Notes: generated by a model from the letters alone, not told the origin. Positions 9,833 through 18,424 are shown, numbered from the stretch's first letter. The stretch: 64,000 nucleotides of DNA from Asaia prunellae JCM 25354 (GCF_000613885.1 NZ_BAJV01000003.1:124001-188000); one strand, 5' to 3'. Program-made: numbers and translations.

Positions 9833-10992
9833 ATGAAAACGCGTCTTGCCTTGAATACACTGATGATGTCAGCGGCACTTGCCGTTTTCTGCCCCGCACT
9901 GTCCTGGGCACAGGGTGGTATGCCCGCTCCCATAGGGGGCGACAGCATTGACGAGGGTTATGCACCGTCAACCAATGTTGAGGTGATCGGCCGGTTTCAG
10001 GAGGCGCAACCCTCAGGTATCGCCATACTTCCCGATCATCGCCTTGTGCTTGGATTTCCGCGCAGTCTGCATGATCATCAGGGGCCGAGACTTGCCCTGT
10101 TTGATCATGGCACGATTACACCTTTTCCCGATGCTGACAGTCAGGCGAGGTTTGTCTCTCCCCTTGGCATGACTGTCGATGCCAATGGTCAGCTCTGGGT
10201 GCTCGATGAAGGTATTCTGGCCGATAAAGGCACGGTACCGGGTGCAGCGAGACTTATTCACATCGATCCGGGCTCAGCGCGTATCGTTGAGGAAATTCCT
10301 CTGTCGGCGCCTGCATTGCGTTCGGACAGTCATCCGAATGATCTGCGTATTGACCTGACTCACGGAGATCGCGGCACGGCGTTCATTACAGATTCCTCCT
10401 GACTGTGCATCCAGCGCTTATTGTGGTGGATATCGCGAACGGAACACAGCGGCGCATTCTGGCAGATACCATCCCTGTCATGCCACGTCGCGGTTTTCTG
10501 GCCGTGCTTGATGGCAGGGCCTCACGATATGATCCTGATCATCCGACAATGGCGCAGGCCGGGGCAAACGGGATCGGGCTGAGTGCCGACCAGCAGACCC
10601 TGTTTTGGCAGCCACTGACCAGCCGCGAACTCTATTCTGCGCCTACCACTGTCCTTGCCGACCCCAAGGCGACAGAAACCGAGATTGAGTTCAGCGTGAA
10701 GGATGAGGGGGAGGCCGGCATGGGTGACGGTATGGCCACCGCACCGGATGGACGCCTGTTTCTTACAGATATCGAGCGTCATGGCATTCTTGTCCGGGCA
10801 CCTGATGGCACAATCTCGGTTGTTGCCCATGATCCCCGTCTGATTGCGCCCGATGGCCTGGCCTATAGCAACAACACGCTCTATGCCACGATTGGCCAAT
10901 GGTCTCGTCAGCCCGCCTTTCATGGTGGGGTGAACAAGGAGCAGCGTCCCTGGCTCCTAGTCAGGATCGCTGTTCCACCACCGGCTCCCTGA
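9833..10992 (+). CDS. Secreted Yellow/major-royal-jelly-like beta-propeller protein, frameshifted
   Basis: A signal peptide (MKTRLALNTLMMSAALAVFCPALSWAQ) is followed by a chain of propeller-like blades: PSGIAILPDHRLVLGFPR, SPLGMTVDANGQLWVLDEG, HPNDLRIDL...GTAFITDSS, then in another frame PALIVVDIANG, GANGIGLSADQQTLFW, GDGMATAPDGRLFLTDIE and APDGLAYSNNTLYATIGQW. The pattern matches MRJP/Yellow and SMP-30-like families. One base is missing near 10399; CTCC-CTG instead of CTCC-TG restores one frame of about 386 residues. A periplasmic location is inferred from the leader. Substrate unknown; bacterial relatives include putative lactonases and tautomerases. Confidence 0.78.
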
Positions 10993-11007
10993 ATCCGGCT
11001 CTGGTTT

Positions 11008-11745
11008 TCAGGTATCAGCGTTGAGAGAGAGCGATGCAGCGACAACGCGACTATCGCTCATGAGAGTCGAAATGAGCGTTTCGAGTATAACAGGTCCATT
11101 TGAGGAGACCATGAGGCTGACATTGATGGCAGCCTGTTCTTCTTCCTCTTCACTCAGGGAGAGCTTGCCGATTGTGTAATCGGCCTCTTCGAGCTGTTCC
11201 TTGAGCAGGGCCGTCATTTCCTGGACAGACTGGCGGCAGGTCACGACGCGAAGCACATAACCGGCTTCCATCGATTTGGTCTGGAGAGGAATACGATCTA
11301 TGGCGCGCACAATAGGTCGGAGCAGGGTATTGCCCGCAATGATGAAAAAGGTCAGCAGAAACCCTTCTGCCAGCATATCGCTTCCCACACAGGCACCGAC
11401 AGCAGCCGAACACCAGAGTGTTGCCGCTGTATTCATGCCGCGCACGGTGGCGCCTTCCTTGATGATCGCTCCCGCTCCCAGAAACCCGATTCCCGAGACG
11501 ACATAGGCAATAACGCGCAGCGATTCGACATCGCCCGCAAGGCGCTGTGCCAGATCGACGAAGGCCGCCCCACCGAGGGCAACGAGTGCATTGGTGCGCA
11601 CTCCTGCCGTGCGTTGCCGGTATTGCCTTTCAGCGCCGATCAGTGTGCCAAAAACGAAGGCGCTGAGCAGGCTGATGCTCGAATCCGTGAAAGAATGGAT
11701 GTCGAATGTGTCGATGAAGCGCACGGCTGATCCAGTCTGATGCAA
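11008..11745 (-). CDS. mgtC: MgtC/SapB-family membrane protein
   Basis: Inner-membrane protein of about 245 residues. The N-terminal MgtC domain shows FGTLIGAERQYRQRTAGVRTNALVALGGAAFV, VSGIGFLGAGAIIKEG, VRGMNTAATLWCSAAVGACVG and LLRPIVRAID, with four or five helices. The cytoplasmic C-terminal part resembles an ACT-like domain (VLRVVTCRQSVQEMTALLKEQLEEA). MgtC proteins modulate ATP synthase and adaptation to low magnesium in pathogens; here the role is unknown. The longest frame begins with TTG at 11745 without a clear ribosome site; GTG at 11724 is an alternative. I see no magnesium riboswitch upstream. Confidence 0.85.
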   Translation of the reverse strand: MHQTGSAVRFIDTFDIHSFTDSSISLLSAFVFGTLIGAERQYRQRTAGVRTNALVALGGAAFVDLAQRLAGDVESLRVIAYVVSGIGFLGAGAIIKEGATVRGMNTAATLWCSAAVGACVGSDMLAEGFLLTFFIIAGNTLLRPIVRAIDRIPLQTKSMEAGYVLRVVTCRQSVQEMTALLKEQLEEADYTIGKLSLSEEEEEQAAINVSLMVSSNGPVILETLISTLMSDSRVVAASLSLNADT

Positions 11746-11903
11746 GTGGGCTGGCCCGGTCTGTCTAGTCGGTTTTGAGCCGTTCGCCCACCCGTTGCGC
11801 GCGTCAGGTCGAAAGATGAAAGGCGTGGTGGCAATATTAAGTCACGTGAATGTAAGCTGTTTCCCGGTTCGGTGCTGTCCCGTTAAGTTGGGCATGGGGG
11901 GCA

Positions 11904-12090
11904 ATGAAAGCATCATCTGTGAGCTACAAACGGCACCGATTTCCGCGTGAGTCGATCACTCATGCAATGTGGCTGGATTTCCGTTTTCGCTGAGCTTTCG
12001 TCTTACATAGGAGATGCTGCTCGAGCGGGCGTTGCGGTCTCGTATGAGACGATCTGTTGATGGAGCCAGATCTCGGCATAAACACAAGAC
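11904..12090 (+). pseudogene. Decayed IS6-family transposase fragment
   Basis: From ATG at 11904 the frame reads SYKRHRFPRESITHAMWLDFRFR, the well-conserved N-terminus of IS6/IS240-type DDE transposases (usually YKRHRFPPEIIxHAVWLYFRF). It then breaks at a stop. Neighbouring frames continue the family consensus in pieces: LSFR, EMLLERA, then GVAVSYETI and a degraded RRWCQ stretch (TGT-TGA-TGG-AGC-CAG). Several shifts and stops, and the absence of the catalytic DDE region, mark it as an old remnant. A GGTTCGGTGC stretch about 30 bases upstream (about 11868-11877) may be what is left of the terminal inverted repeat. The right boundary is approximate. Confidence 0.72.
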
Positions 12091-12131
12091 ACTCGACTGA
12101 AGTCGGTTAACGTAAAAACGGCGGCGATGGA

Positions 12132-12536
12132 TCACTCATTTTCCGGCAGCTTCTCATCACAGTAATCGTCTTCATCCGCTAATTTTCGAGCAAGAAAAAA
12201 TCTCTCCTCGCATTCGTTGAAATCATCCTCCGTGAACGGAGAAATGCTCTCATAAGTTCTCCATATGCCTATACCTCCAACACTTGTAATGTAGCAGTCT
12301 CTCAGGATAAGCCATTCGTCAATTGTAAGAGAAAGATTGTTTGTCTCTCGGCCGAGCGGATAAATAGCGCTATCGACTTTTGATATAACAGGCATAAGTT
12401 CTTTGAATGTGAAACCATTTATCGCCTCTACATCTCGAGCATCGTCGGGATCGAGAACGCTCGTCATAAGAATATACCTTATAATGAGAACGTCTTTCGG
12501 AATGAGAGTAAGTTTGATTGAACCGGATTTACTCAT
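12132..12536 (-). CDS. Hypothetical protein, possible immunity-like orphan
   Basis: 134-residue soluble acidic protein (SKSGSIKLTLIPKDVLIIRYILMTSVLDP..., ending DEDDYCDEKLPENE), with no signal peptide or membrane helix. Its base composition is clearly AT-richer than the neighbours and its codon use differs, which suggests acquisition. Its start overlaps the stop of the small upstream frame by four bases (12533-12536), as in toxin-immunity pairs. It lies beside the IS6 remnant. I do not recognise the family; the immunity role is inferred only from size, charge, overlap and composition. Confidence 0.5.
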   Translation of the reverse strand: MSKSGSIKLTLIPKDVLIIRYILMTSVLDPDDARDVEAINGFTFKELMPVISKVDSAIYPLGRETNNLSLTIDEWLILRDCYITSVGGIGIWRTYESISPFTEDDFNECEERFFLARKLADEDDYCDEKLPENE

Positions 12537-12763
12537 TTCTCATTGACCCTATCGATTAGCCACGGCCTCCTAGGTGCAGGACGTATTGTTGTTCCGAAGT
12601 TGCCATCTTTTAATCTGGGGTTGGGCTGAAAGAAAATTGCCTGTTGATTTTCTTTATCCCGGATACCCAGAGTGTCACGGGGTATATCGTCAAAAAATTC
12701 GTATCTTTTAGGATGACTCAAGGAATCTGTGAGCGCTTTCTTTTGAGGTCGGTTGACGTGACA
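12533..12763 (-). pseudogene. Possible C-terminal remnant of a toxin-like protein
   Basis: The frame is open on the minus strand from just after a stop at 12764-12766 down to 12533. It has no ATG or GTG; the only possible start is TTG at 12721, giving 62 residues. The text includes SHPKRYEFFDDIPRDTLG, AIFFQPNPRLKDGNFGTTI and RPAPRRPWLIDRVNEK. The missing start, the AT-rich composition and the four-base overlap with the next orphan ORF suggest the tail of a larger truncated gene. It could instead be a very small gene using TTG. Confidence 0.4.
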
Positions 12764-12860
12764 TCACCCGCTTGTCTCTTGCCCGGGAGGCAGCAAAATC
12801 TGGCATACGGGATGATATGTGACCTTTTCAGTTTTCTTCCCGCTGATGCGAAGAAAGAGA

Positions 12861-13481
12861 TCAGGAAAACAGCTGTTCCTGACGATGCAGGTCTCTCCCT
12901 GCACGTAGTGCAACACCGCGCCGGATATGTCGTGCCTGGGTAAGCCTCAGCAACTCCTCTGGTGAGGCCAGGGCAAGTTGGCGCTGAAGGATATGAGCCG
13001 TCACATAGGCATCGGGTCCTGCGCGATGGGCCGGGCTCGCCATATGACGGTCAAGGTCAAGCCTGAGCCAGTAGCGCAGGATCTGGTTTGTGTGACGAGG
13101 CGCGTCAGGCCATAGTTTCTGTCCGGCACGCAGGGTGCAGAGCCAAGGCAGGCCGCCAGTCATCTCATCCGTCAGGAAATGTCGCTCGAAAGCGATATGA
13201 TGTGCGGCCAGCATAGACGGGGCGGGGGCACGCTGGATGAGTGCGGAGAGTGTTTCTGGCGTTGCACAGGGCAGTTCCGTGTTGAAATCCTCTTCCATCA
13301 GGTGATGGACGGCCTGTGTTTCTGGTGTCAGCGGAGCCTGAGGGCAGAAGAGCTGCGTATGGGGTGGCTCTATCTGCCAGCCTGATTCATGCAGAACAAG
13401 ATCTACCGAGCCAAACTCGATGACTTCCGAAGAGGCGGGATGACTTCCCGAAGTCTCCAGATCAATAACACGCAGGCGCAT
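12861..13481 (-). CDS. DEDD-type 3'-5' exonuclease (RNase T / DnaQ-like)
   Basis: 206-residue single-domain exonuclease. Exo I motif is VIDLETSGSHPASSEVIEFG (Asp and Glu metal ligands), exo II is the AAHHIAFERHFL region and exo III is HRAGPDAYVTAHILQ (His and Asp). These are the four acidic residues and the histidine of DEDDh enzymes. It resembles exodeoxyribonuclease X-like proteins more than a polymerase subunit because it lacks polymerase-binding or other accessory domains. The ATG at 13481 is the natural start. It sits alone next to the accessory patch. Confidence 0.82.
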   Translation of the reverse strand: MRLRVIDLETSGSHPASSEVIEFGSVDLVLHESGWQIEPPHTQLFCPQAPLTPETQAVHHLMEEDFNTELPCATPETLSALIQRAPAPSMLAAHHIAFERHFLTDEMTGGLPWLCTLRAGQKLWPDAPRHTNQILRYWLRLDLDRHMASPAHRAGPDAYVTAHILQRQLALASPEELLRLTQARHIRRGVALRAGRDLHRQEQLFS

Positions 13482-13713
13482 CGAGTCGTATGGCTCCTTT
13501 TCTCAGGACAGATGAGGTCCTGATCTGCTCGTTTCCTTGCCGGGAGAGGATAATGAAGGAAAATAACGAGGAGTGGTCATTTATCTGTCGAACCTCGCGT
13601 ATAATTCGACGTTTCAATGGCAAGGAACGCGACAGTTGCCATGCACCCTTGCTGCATGAAGACCTTTAATGGCGCCATGTTCCTTCACTGTCTTATATTA
13701 AAGGAGAAGGGTC
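13482..13713. other. Intergenic stretch with a short inverted repeat
   Basis: No gene is supported here. It is the upstream region of the exonuclease (minus strand) and of the small plus-strand ORF at 13714. An inverted repeat ATGGCAA (about 13617-13623) / TTGCCAT (about 13636-13642) with a 12-base spacer is visible; it could be an operator or a hairpin. No promoter boxes are convincing. Confidence 0.35.
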
Positions 13714-13873
13714 ATGAGCGAAAACGCGACGCCCCCCCCGGAATAATGGTTTGACACCTGGCAAAGAGATCAAGGCGTCTTCCCAGACACTCCCGGACGT
13801 CAAGACAGATGATCATGGAGCCTTTCGTGTTCACGTCCAGCTGCTTGGTCAGGAATGGTCTCAGTCACACTGA
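13714..13873 (+). CDS. Small hypothetical ORF interrupted at an eight-C tract
   Basis: A strong ribosome site (AAAGGAGAAGGGTC, ATG at 13714) precedes MSENATPPP, which hits a stop at once. The tract of eight C (13732-13739) lies inside the proline codons. With seven C the frame continues as RNNGLTPGKEIKASS, QTLPDVKTDDHGAFRVHVQL and LGQEWSQSH to a stop at 13871-13873, giving about 52 residues of unknown family. Either the tract has one C too many (or two too few), or the gene switches by slippage. The good ribosome site and the coding-like second part support a real gene. Confidence 0.45.
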
Positions 13874-13911
13874 GCGTCTTGAATCCTGGTCTCAGTGTTC
13901 CGCCCTACGCG

Positions 13912-14459
13912 TCAGGATGTGCCGGCCAGATCTGAAAGAGACAAATCAGCGCGGTGCCACCAATACTTTTCGGGAGGGCCTGACGTTGATGGAAGATAGG
14001 CATCAGGAGAGCCTGTCAGCCTGACCGTATTCGTCGGAGTCTCTTCCAGCGTAAGGCTGGTACAGCAAAGTATGTCCCCGTCTTCATGCAGAAAAGCCTG
14101 CAGCTTGGCATAGAGCAGGGCCGCCATCAGCTCGGTAGTAGGATCGCCTGGCGTTACGACAAGTCTGTCAGTCCGGGCCGTTCATTCTCGATGAACCATG
14201 CCAGCAGGGGGTCAGAAGAAGAAATTTGAAAGGCGTGATCCAGACGCGTGTCGATAAAATCGTGCCAGCGTGTTTTCGCTTCGGCAAAAGGCACGACCAT
14301 ATTGCATTTGCCATCAAGCCTGGCCGGGGTGCATGCCTGAAGGGTGACTGTGACGAATTCGTTGTGGCCGTGAGGTACGGCACAACGCTCCGAGCTCCCT
14401 GCGATCAGACGATGCCCCATGCTGAAACGACGGGTAAAGCTCAGTTCAAGCGCTGACAT
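13912..14459 (-). CDS. queD: 6-carboxy-5,6,7,8-tetrahydropterin synthase, frameshifted
   Basis: Converts dihydroneopterin triphosphate (from FolE) to carboxytetrahydropterin for queuosine. The N-terminal part shows [16 protein letters not shown] and the zinc-site [15 protein letters not shown], then DTRLDHAF. Another frame carries [23 protein letters not shown] and [14 protein letters not shown], the conserved C-terminal half with the catalytic Glu. One base missing near 14157 (TTG-GTC-GTA restores [12 protein letters not shown]) explains the break. The start at 14459 overlaps the end of queC by 14 bases. The tail after ETPTNTV is longer than usual. Confidence 0.85.
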
Positions 14460-15147
14460 AGCTTGACCATCCCCTAGCACGCAGTTCGCAGGCAGGACAA
14501 GTGCCACACCCATATCCCCAGTCATGGTTATGGCTGCGATCGCCCATGTAGCAGCTATGGCTGTCACGATTGATCGTCGAAACCAGATCTTTGCCCCCCA
14601 GTTTCTCGGCAAGCTGCCAGGTTTCTGCCTTGTCGAGCCACATAAGCGGCGTGTGCAGAACGAAGCGTGTTTCCATACCGAGATTGAGTGCAACCTGTAA
14701 TGCCTTGATCGTATCATCCCGGCAGTCCGGATAACCGGAATAGTCGGTTTCGCAGACGCCTGTGACAATATGCCGTGCGTTGCGTCTTACGGCCAGCGTG
14801 GCGGCAAAGCTCAGAAAGAGCAGGTTTCGGCCTGGTACAAAGGTTGAAGGCAGGCCGTTCTCGTTCATTTCGATGGCAGCTTCGCGCGTAAGCGCTGTGT
14901 CGGAAATCTGACCCAGAACGGACAGATCAAGCGTATGATCGTCACCCAGCCTCTCACCCCATTCCGGCTTTGCCTGGATCATGGAGTCACGCAGTTGGTC
15001 CCGACATTCGAGTTCGATGGCGTGACGCTGCCCGTAGTCAAAGCCAAGTGTCTCGACATGGGTAAAGCGGTCGAGCGCCCAGGCAAGGCAGGTGGCAGAG
15101 TCCTGACCACCGGAAAACAGAACGATCGCCTTGTCGTTGGAGAGCAT
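14446..15147 (-). CDS. queC: 7-cyano-7-deazaguanine synthase
   Basis: ATP-dependent enzyme turning carboxy-deazaguanine into preQ0. Visible are the PP-loop [48 protein letters not shown] and the zinc-binding SCYMGDRSH...[16 protein letters not shown]. The frame runs upstream inside queE, but the ATG at 15147 ([14 protein letters not shown]) matches the family and overlaps the queE stop by 4 bases (ATGA). The result is 233 residues. It is the middle gene of queE-queC-queD. Confidence 0.94.
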   Translation of the reverse strand: MLSNDKAIVLFSGGQDSATCLAWALDRFTHVETLGFDYGQRHAIELECRDQLRDSMIQAKPEWGERLGDDHTLDLSVLGQISDTALTREAAIEMNENGLPSTFVPGRNLLFLSFAATLAVRRNARHIVTGVCETDYSGYPDCRDDTIKALQVALNLGMETRFVLHTPLMWLDKAETWQLAEKLGGKDLVSTINRDSHSCYMGDRSHNHDWGYGCGTCPACELRARGWSSYVSA

Positions 15148-15797
15148 CAGGGAATCCCGATCAGCTTGTGGGTTTGCAGCGACAGGCGCCAGCGCGGATT
15201 TTTCAGGCAATAGGCCACAGCTTTTTGCGTATTTGCCACTCGCTCCGGACCGTCCATGGGCTGGAGCCAGAAATGGGTAAAGTCCCAGCTTTCGAACAGT
15301 TCCGGCGGCAGGCTTTCCTGTGGGAAGACAAGTTTCAGCTCCTGTCCCGAACATTGCACGAGGGTGCTGGCCGGTTTGGGGCTGATGCAAATCCAGTCTA
15401 TGCCTTCCGGGGCCCGGATCGTGCCGTTACTTTCGATGGCAATCTCGAACCCGGCCTTGTGCACGGCTGAAACGAGGGCTGCATCGATCTGCAGAAGCGG
15501 CTCACCTCCGGTAAAGACAACATAACGCCGTTCAGAATCGGCAGAAGCTGCTTCCCAGCATGTGACAAGAGCCCGGGCAAGGTCCTCTGCATTGGCGAAA
15601 CGACCGCCGCCTTCGCCGTCTGTGCCGATGAAATCGGTGTCGCAGAACTGGCAGGCGGCCTTGTGACGGTCTTCTTCACGGCCCGACCAGAGATTGCATC
15701 CGGCAAAGCGACAGAATACGGAGGCACGCCCGGTATGGGCACCTTCCCCCTGAAGTGTCGCGAAGAGTTCCTTTACGGCGTATGGCATGCACCGCAT
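15147..15797 (-). CDS. queE: 7-carboxy-7-deazaguanine synthase (radical SAM)
   Basis: Radical SAM enzyme rearranging carboxytetrahydropterin to 7-carboxy-7-deazaguanine. The N-terminus [32 protein letters not shown] is typical. The cluster cysteines follow the CX14CX2C pattern (C in FAGCNLW, then CQFC), the unusual spacing known from the Burkholderia multivorans enzyme rather than CX3CX2[19 protein letters not shown] and ISPKP follow. ATG at 15797 or 15788 may be the start. It is the first gene of the minus-strand que operon. Confidence 0.93.
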   Translation of the reverse strand: MRCMPYAVKELFATLQGEGAHTGRASVFCRFAGCNLWSGREEDRHKAACQFCDTDFIGTDGEGGGRFANAEDLARALVTCWEAASADSERRYVVFTGGEPLLQIDAALVSAVHKAGFEIAIESNGTIRAPEGIDWICISPKPASTLVQCSGQELKLVFPQESLPPELFESWDFTHFWLQPMDGPERVANTQKAVAYCLKNPRWRLSLQTHKLIGIP

Positions 15798-15825
15798 GTC
15801 GCGAGCCGGGCGCCTGATGCAAGTG

Positions 15826-15858
15826 AAAAATGGTGCTTTCTGCTGTGCAGCACCATTT
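15826..15858 (-). terminator. Intrinsic terminator of the retropepsin gene
   Basis: The arms AAATGGTGCT (15828-15837) and AGCACCATTT (15849-15858) are perfect complements with an 11-base loop. On the minus strand the stem runs into TTTTTC. It lies between the retropepsin stop and queE, so the two are separate transcripts. Confidence 0.75.
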
Positions 15859-15874
15859 GGTGTCTGTCTCTGGC

Positions 15875-16864
15875 CTAGCGGGCAGAAGGTTGATCCGTGT
15901 TGCCTGGCGGAATTTCAGAGACATGCTGTACGTACATGACTTGGCCGGTTGTGATCCATACACGGTGCTGGCGGAGAAAATCCGCACCGAACAGGGCATA
16001 ATCGAGTATATCATTATCGTTGATGAGAATTTCCGGATCGGAGATTGTAAAATCGCCAAGGGTCATGGTCTTGAAATGATGACGATAAACGGTGGTTTTA
16101 TCATCGCCAATGGCGCTGAAATTGGTGGTAGAGGGATCTTTTTTCAACATTTCATCGGTGACACCAAGTCTGTGGGCAATTCTGACCGGCAGAACAGTGT
16201 GTGAGGCTCCTGTATCAAACACGGCGCGTATCGGTGCGCCGCCATCAAGTGTGAAATGAAGGTGAAGTTTCATATCATCGAGGTTACGATCGATCGGTAT
16301 GATATGCATCGTCCCCTTCCATAGCGGAGCCGGATATGGACATTGCCTCATGTCGAGCAGCTGCATGTTGTGATGGGGCATATCGATCACGAGATCACTG
16401 GCCAGCAGGATTTCTGCACCAAGCAGACCGACCAGAGGGGGCAAGGGTGGTCTGGTAGGCTCGAATTGCAGTGACGTCAGGGTGAAAGCATGGTTCGTGT
16501 TTGTCGCTCCGCCAAGGCCAATGTCATCTACCTGGACAACGTGCTGGAATTCTGACCCTTTGGCACCGACCGTTCTGACCATGCTGGAAGCGTAGGTGAC
16601 GTCGAACTTTCTGGCGTACTGCTCGCTCAGGACGCTGTTGAACGCACCAGTATCGACTTCAAAAAGTACCGGCTGTTTATTGATTGTTGCTTTTACAACC
16701 GGTGAATGATGCGATGTGTAGAGGGGTAACACCCCTAGGGTACTGATTGTACAGGAACCGTCTTTTTGTGGCGTATCACAACCGCTCAGTGCGGTGATGC
16801 ACAGCACGAAAAACGGGCTGATAAAGGATATAATTCTTCTGTAAAAAGGAAGATACCTCACCAT
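15875..16864 (-). CDS. Lipoprotein with two retropepsin-like aspartic protease domains
   Basis: 329 residues. The leader MVRYLPFYRRIISFISPFFVLCITALSGC ends in a lipobox (LSGC, Cys29), so a membrane-anchored periplasmic protein is expected. Two homologous halves each carry a DTGA motif. The first is LFEVDTGAFNSVLSEQYARKF with GLLGAEILLASDLVIDMPH; the second is RAVFDTGASHTVLPVRIAHRL with LFGADFLRQHRVWI. Retropepsins work as dimers of single-DTG domains, so one chain with two DTGA sites could form an internal dimer like pepsin. The composition is AT-richer than the flanks. Substrate unknown. Confidence 0.75.
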   Translation of the reverse strand: MVRYLPFYRRIISFISPFFVLCITALSGCDTPQKDGSCTISTLGVLPLYTSHHSPVVKATINKQPVLFEVDTGAFNSVLSEQYARKFDVTYASSMVRTVGAKGSEFQHVVQVDDIGLGGATNTNHAFTLTSLQFEPTRPPLPPLVGLLGAEILLASDLVIDMPHHNMQLLDMRQCPYPAPLWKGTMHIIPIDRNLDDMKLHLHFTLDGGAPIRAVFDTGASHTVLPVRIAHRLGVTDEMLKKDPSTTNFSAIGDDKTTVYRHHFKTMTLGDFTISDPEILINDNDILDYALFGADFLRQHRVWITTGQVMYVQHVSEIPPGNTDQPSAR

Positions 16865-17076
16865 TGCTCCATATTATTTTTACTTTAAGTGCGAATAATT
16901 TTTTGTGATTGTTCTGTATTATTTATGATATCTTGGCAATATGTTCTGTTTTTCCTTCTCATGAGTGTCAATCCGGGTTGCTTCTGTCTGAAGCCTTCTG
17001 TTCTTGCCTGAAACGAATGATGCCTATAGCTGGAAAGGGATAACCTCTTTGGCAGAGGGAGCAGGAAAAAAAATAT

Positions 17077-18077
17077 ATGCGCAGCATGCTCAGACAAATC
17101 GTTCTCTTTTTTAGTCTGGCTATCCTTGTTATGTTTTCTGCCGCAAATGCGTTGGCGAGAGGTTTCGAGATAACGGTCCTTGGTGCGCATGGCGGTCTCG
17201 AAGATGGCAATCTGAGTGCCTACCTGCTGCGCGAGCAAGGTGCGGATGTAGGGGTGCTTCTTGATGCCGGCACAGTCATGAACGGAATCATGAAGGCTGA
17301 TGAAGCACATGATTTCGATCGTATCGCTCTGCCCTATGATCCGGCATCCTCACGTGTCGGAGCGCTGATCCATCATGTCATCCAGAGCTATCTGTTGAGC
17401 CATGCCCATCTTGATCATGTCGCGGGGTTGATGGCGATCTCTCCGGACGATCCGGGAAAGCCGATCTACGCGCTCCCCTCGGTGTTGTCTGTCATGCAGG
17501 ATCATCTGTTCAATCATCGCGTCTGGCCCAATCTGGCCGATCGTGGCGTAAAGCAACATTAGGATTGTTTCACTATCATGAGCTGATGCCAGGGCACAGC
17601 GTGACCCTGGCAGGAACGGGGTTAAGTGCGGTGGCCTATCCGTTAAGTCATGGCGGTGTGGAATCGACCGCGTTTCTGGTGCGTTCAGGCTCCGATGCGA
17701 TGCTTTATCTTGGTGATACGGGGCCGGATACAGTCGAGCATAGTCATGATCTGGAGGCGCTGTGGAAAGAGGTTGCGCCGCTGATCCGGGCCCATGAACT
17801 CCATGGGATCATCATCGAATGCTCTTATGATAACAGTAGGTCTGATAAGCAGCTCTATGGCCATATGACCCCTGCCTGGCTGTTGCGTGAGCTGACATCA
17901 CTCAGAATGACTGCGGGTGTTCCCATGAAGGATTTCCCTGTTCTGGTGTCTCATATCAAGCCATCGCTTACGGCAGGTCTCCCCGCAGAGGCCCGTATCA
18001 AGGCGCAACTCGACGCCGGTAATGCTGACGGTTTTCGCTTCATCATCGCCAGGCAGGGAATGAATGTCGTTTTTTGA
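17077..18077 (+). CDS. cpdP: Periplasmic 3',5'-cyclic-nucleotide phosphodiesterase (class II), frameshifted
   Basis: A signal peptide (MRSMLRQIVLFFSLAILVMFSAANALA) leads into a metallo-beta-lactamase-fold enzyme of the PDEase_II family: FEITVLGAHGG, DAGTVMNGI, the metal site SYLLSHAHLDHVAGLMA, then in another frame YPLSHGGVESTAFLV, MLYLGDTGPD, IIIECSYDN and LYGHMTPAWLLREL. One base missing between about 17546 and 17553 divides the parts; repair gives about 334 residues, normal for this family. Expected role: hydrolysis of cAMP or cGMP in the periplasm. It is divergent from the retropepsin lipoprotein. Confidence 0.85.
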
Positions 18078-18114
18078 TGATTTTCTTCTCCTTTCTGAGA
18101 AAGAAAGCGTGTTT

Positions 18115-18240
18115 CTAGTCATCGGATGAATCGAATATATCTGACTTGTTGATCCGGCGGACGAGCAGTCCAGCCAGAAGCGGACCGATTGCGTAGCCCA
18201 CAAAAACGAAGCAGATCATGAAGTAATCGGCACCGGTCAT
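18115..18240 (-). CDS. Putative 41-residue membrane protein
   Basis: ATG at 18240 to TAG at 18115. The peptide has one hydrophobic helix (YFMICFVFVGYAIGPLLAGL) followed by a basic turn (VRRINK) and an acidic tail (SDIFDSSDD), a layout expected for a small inner-membrane protein with its C-terminus in the cytoplasm. Its start overlaps the stop of the upstream small frame (ATGA). It is convergent with the phosphodiesterase. I do not recognise a family. Confidence 0.45.
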   Translation of the reverse strand: MTGADYFMICFVFVGYAIGPLLAGLLVRRINKSDIFDSSDD

Positions 18241-18407
18241 ATCCGTTGGAGAACCTCGCGCGTTGAACCAGGATCATAGACGAAGCCATTAAGAGGATCC
18301 AACTCCCGGGTGGCAGGTGAAGATGCCCGGTGTACGAAAGGCGATTGTTCAGAAAGCTGGCTCTTGGAGGGATGCGCCTGAAAGGCTAGAGCTTCAGCTC
18401 CGGTCAA
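18237..18407 (-). CDS. Putative small secreted peptide, start unclear
   Basis: The minus-strand frame is open from 18422 to TGA at 18237, ending four bases into the 41-residue ORF. It reads LTGAEALAFQAHPSKSQLSE, QSPFVHRASSPATRELDP and LNGFVYDPGSTREVLQRI. ASCLTGAEALAFQA at the top looks like the end of a secretion signal, so the true N-terminus may lie upstream across another frame break, overlapping the wzm start. TTG at 18407 is the only start seen. The overlap with the next ORF and the coding-like text are the only support. Confidence 0.3.
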   Translation of the reverse strand: MTGAEALAFQAHPSKSQLSEQSPFVHRASSPATRELDPLNGFVYDPGSTREVLQRI

Positions 18408-18424
18408 GCATGAGGCACTAAACT
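18241..18424. promoter_or_regulatory. Upstream region of wzm
   Basis: Apart from the possible minus-strand small peptide (18237-18407) nothing is coded on the plus strand. It must hold the wzm promoter; no clear boxes or ribosome site (only GAGGCAC 10 bases before ATG) are seen. Confidence 0.35.

Noticed and set aside
11746-11903. M-box-type magnesium riboswitch upstream of mgtC
   Set aside because: The sequence shows no conserved M-box core or strong terminator hairpin; it merges into the IS6 remnant.
16885-17310. 141-residue minus-strand ORF across the start of the phosphodiesterase
   Set aside because: Covers the phosphodiesterase leader on the opposite strand and has no recognisable content.
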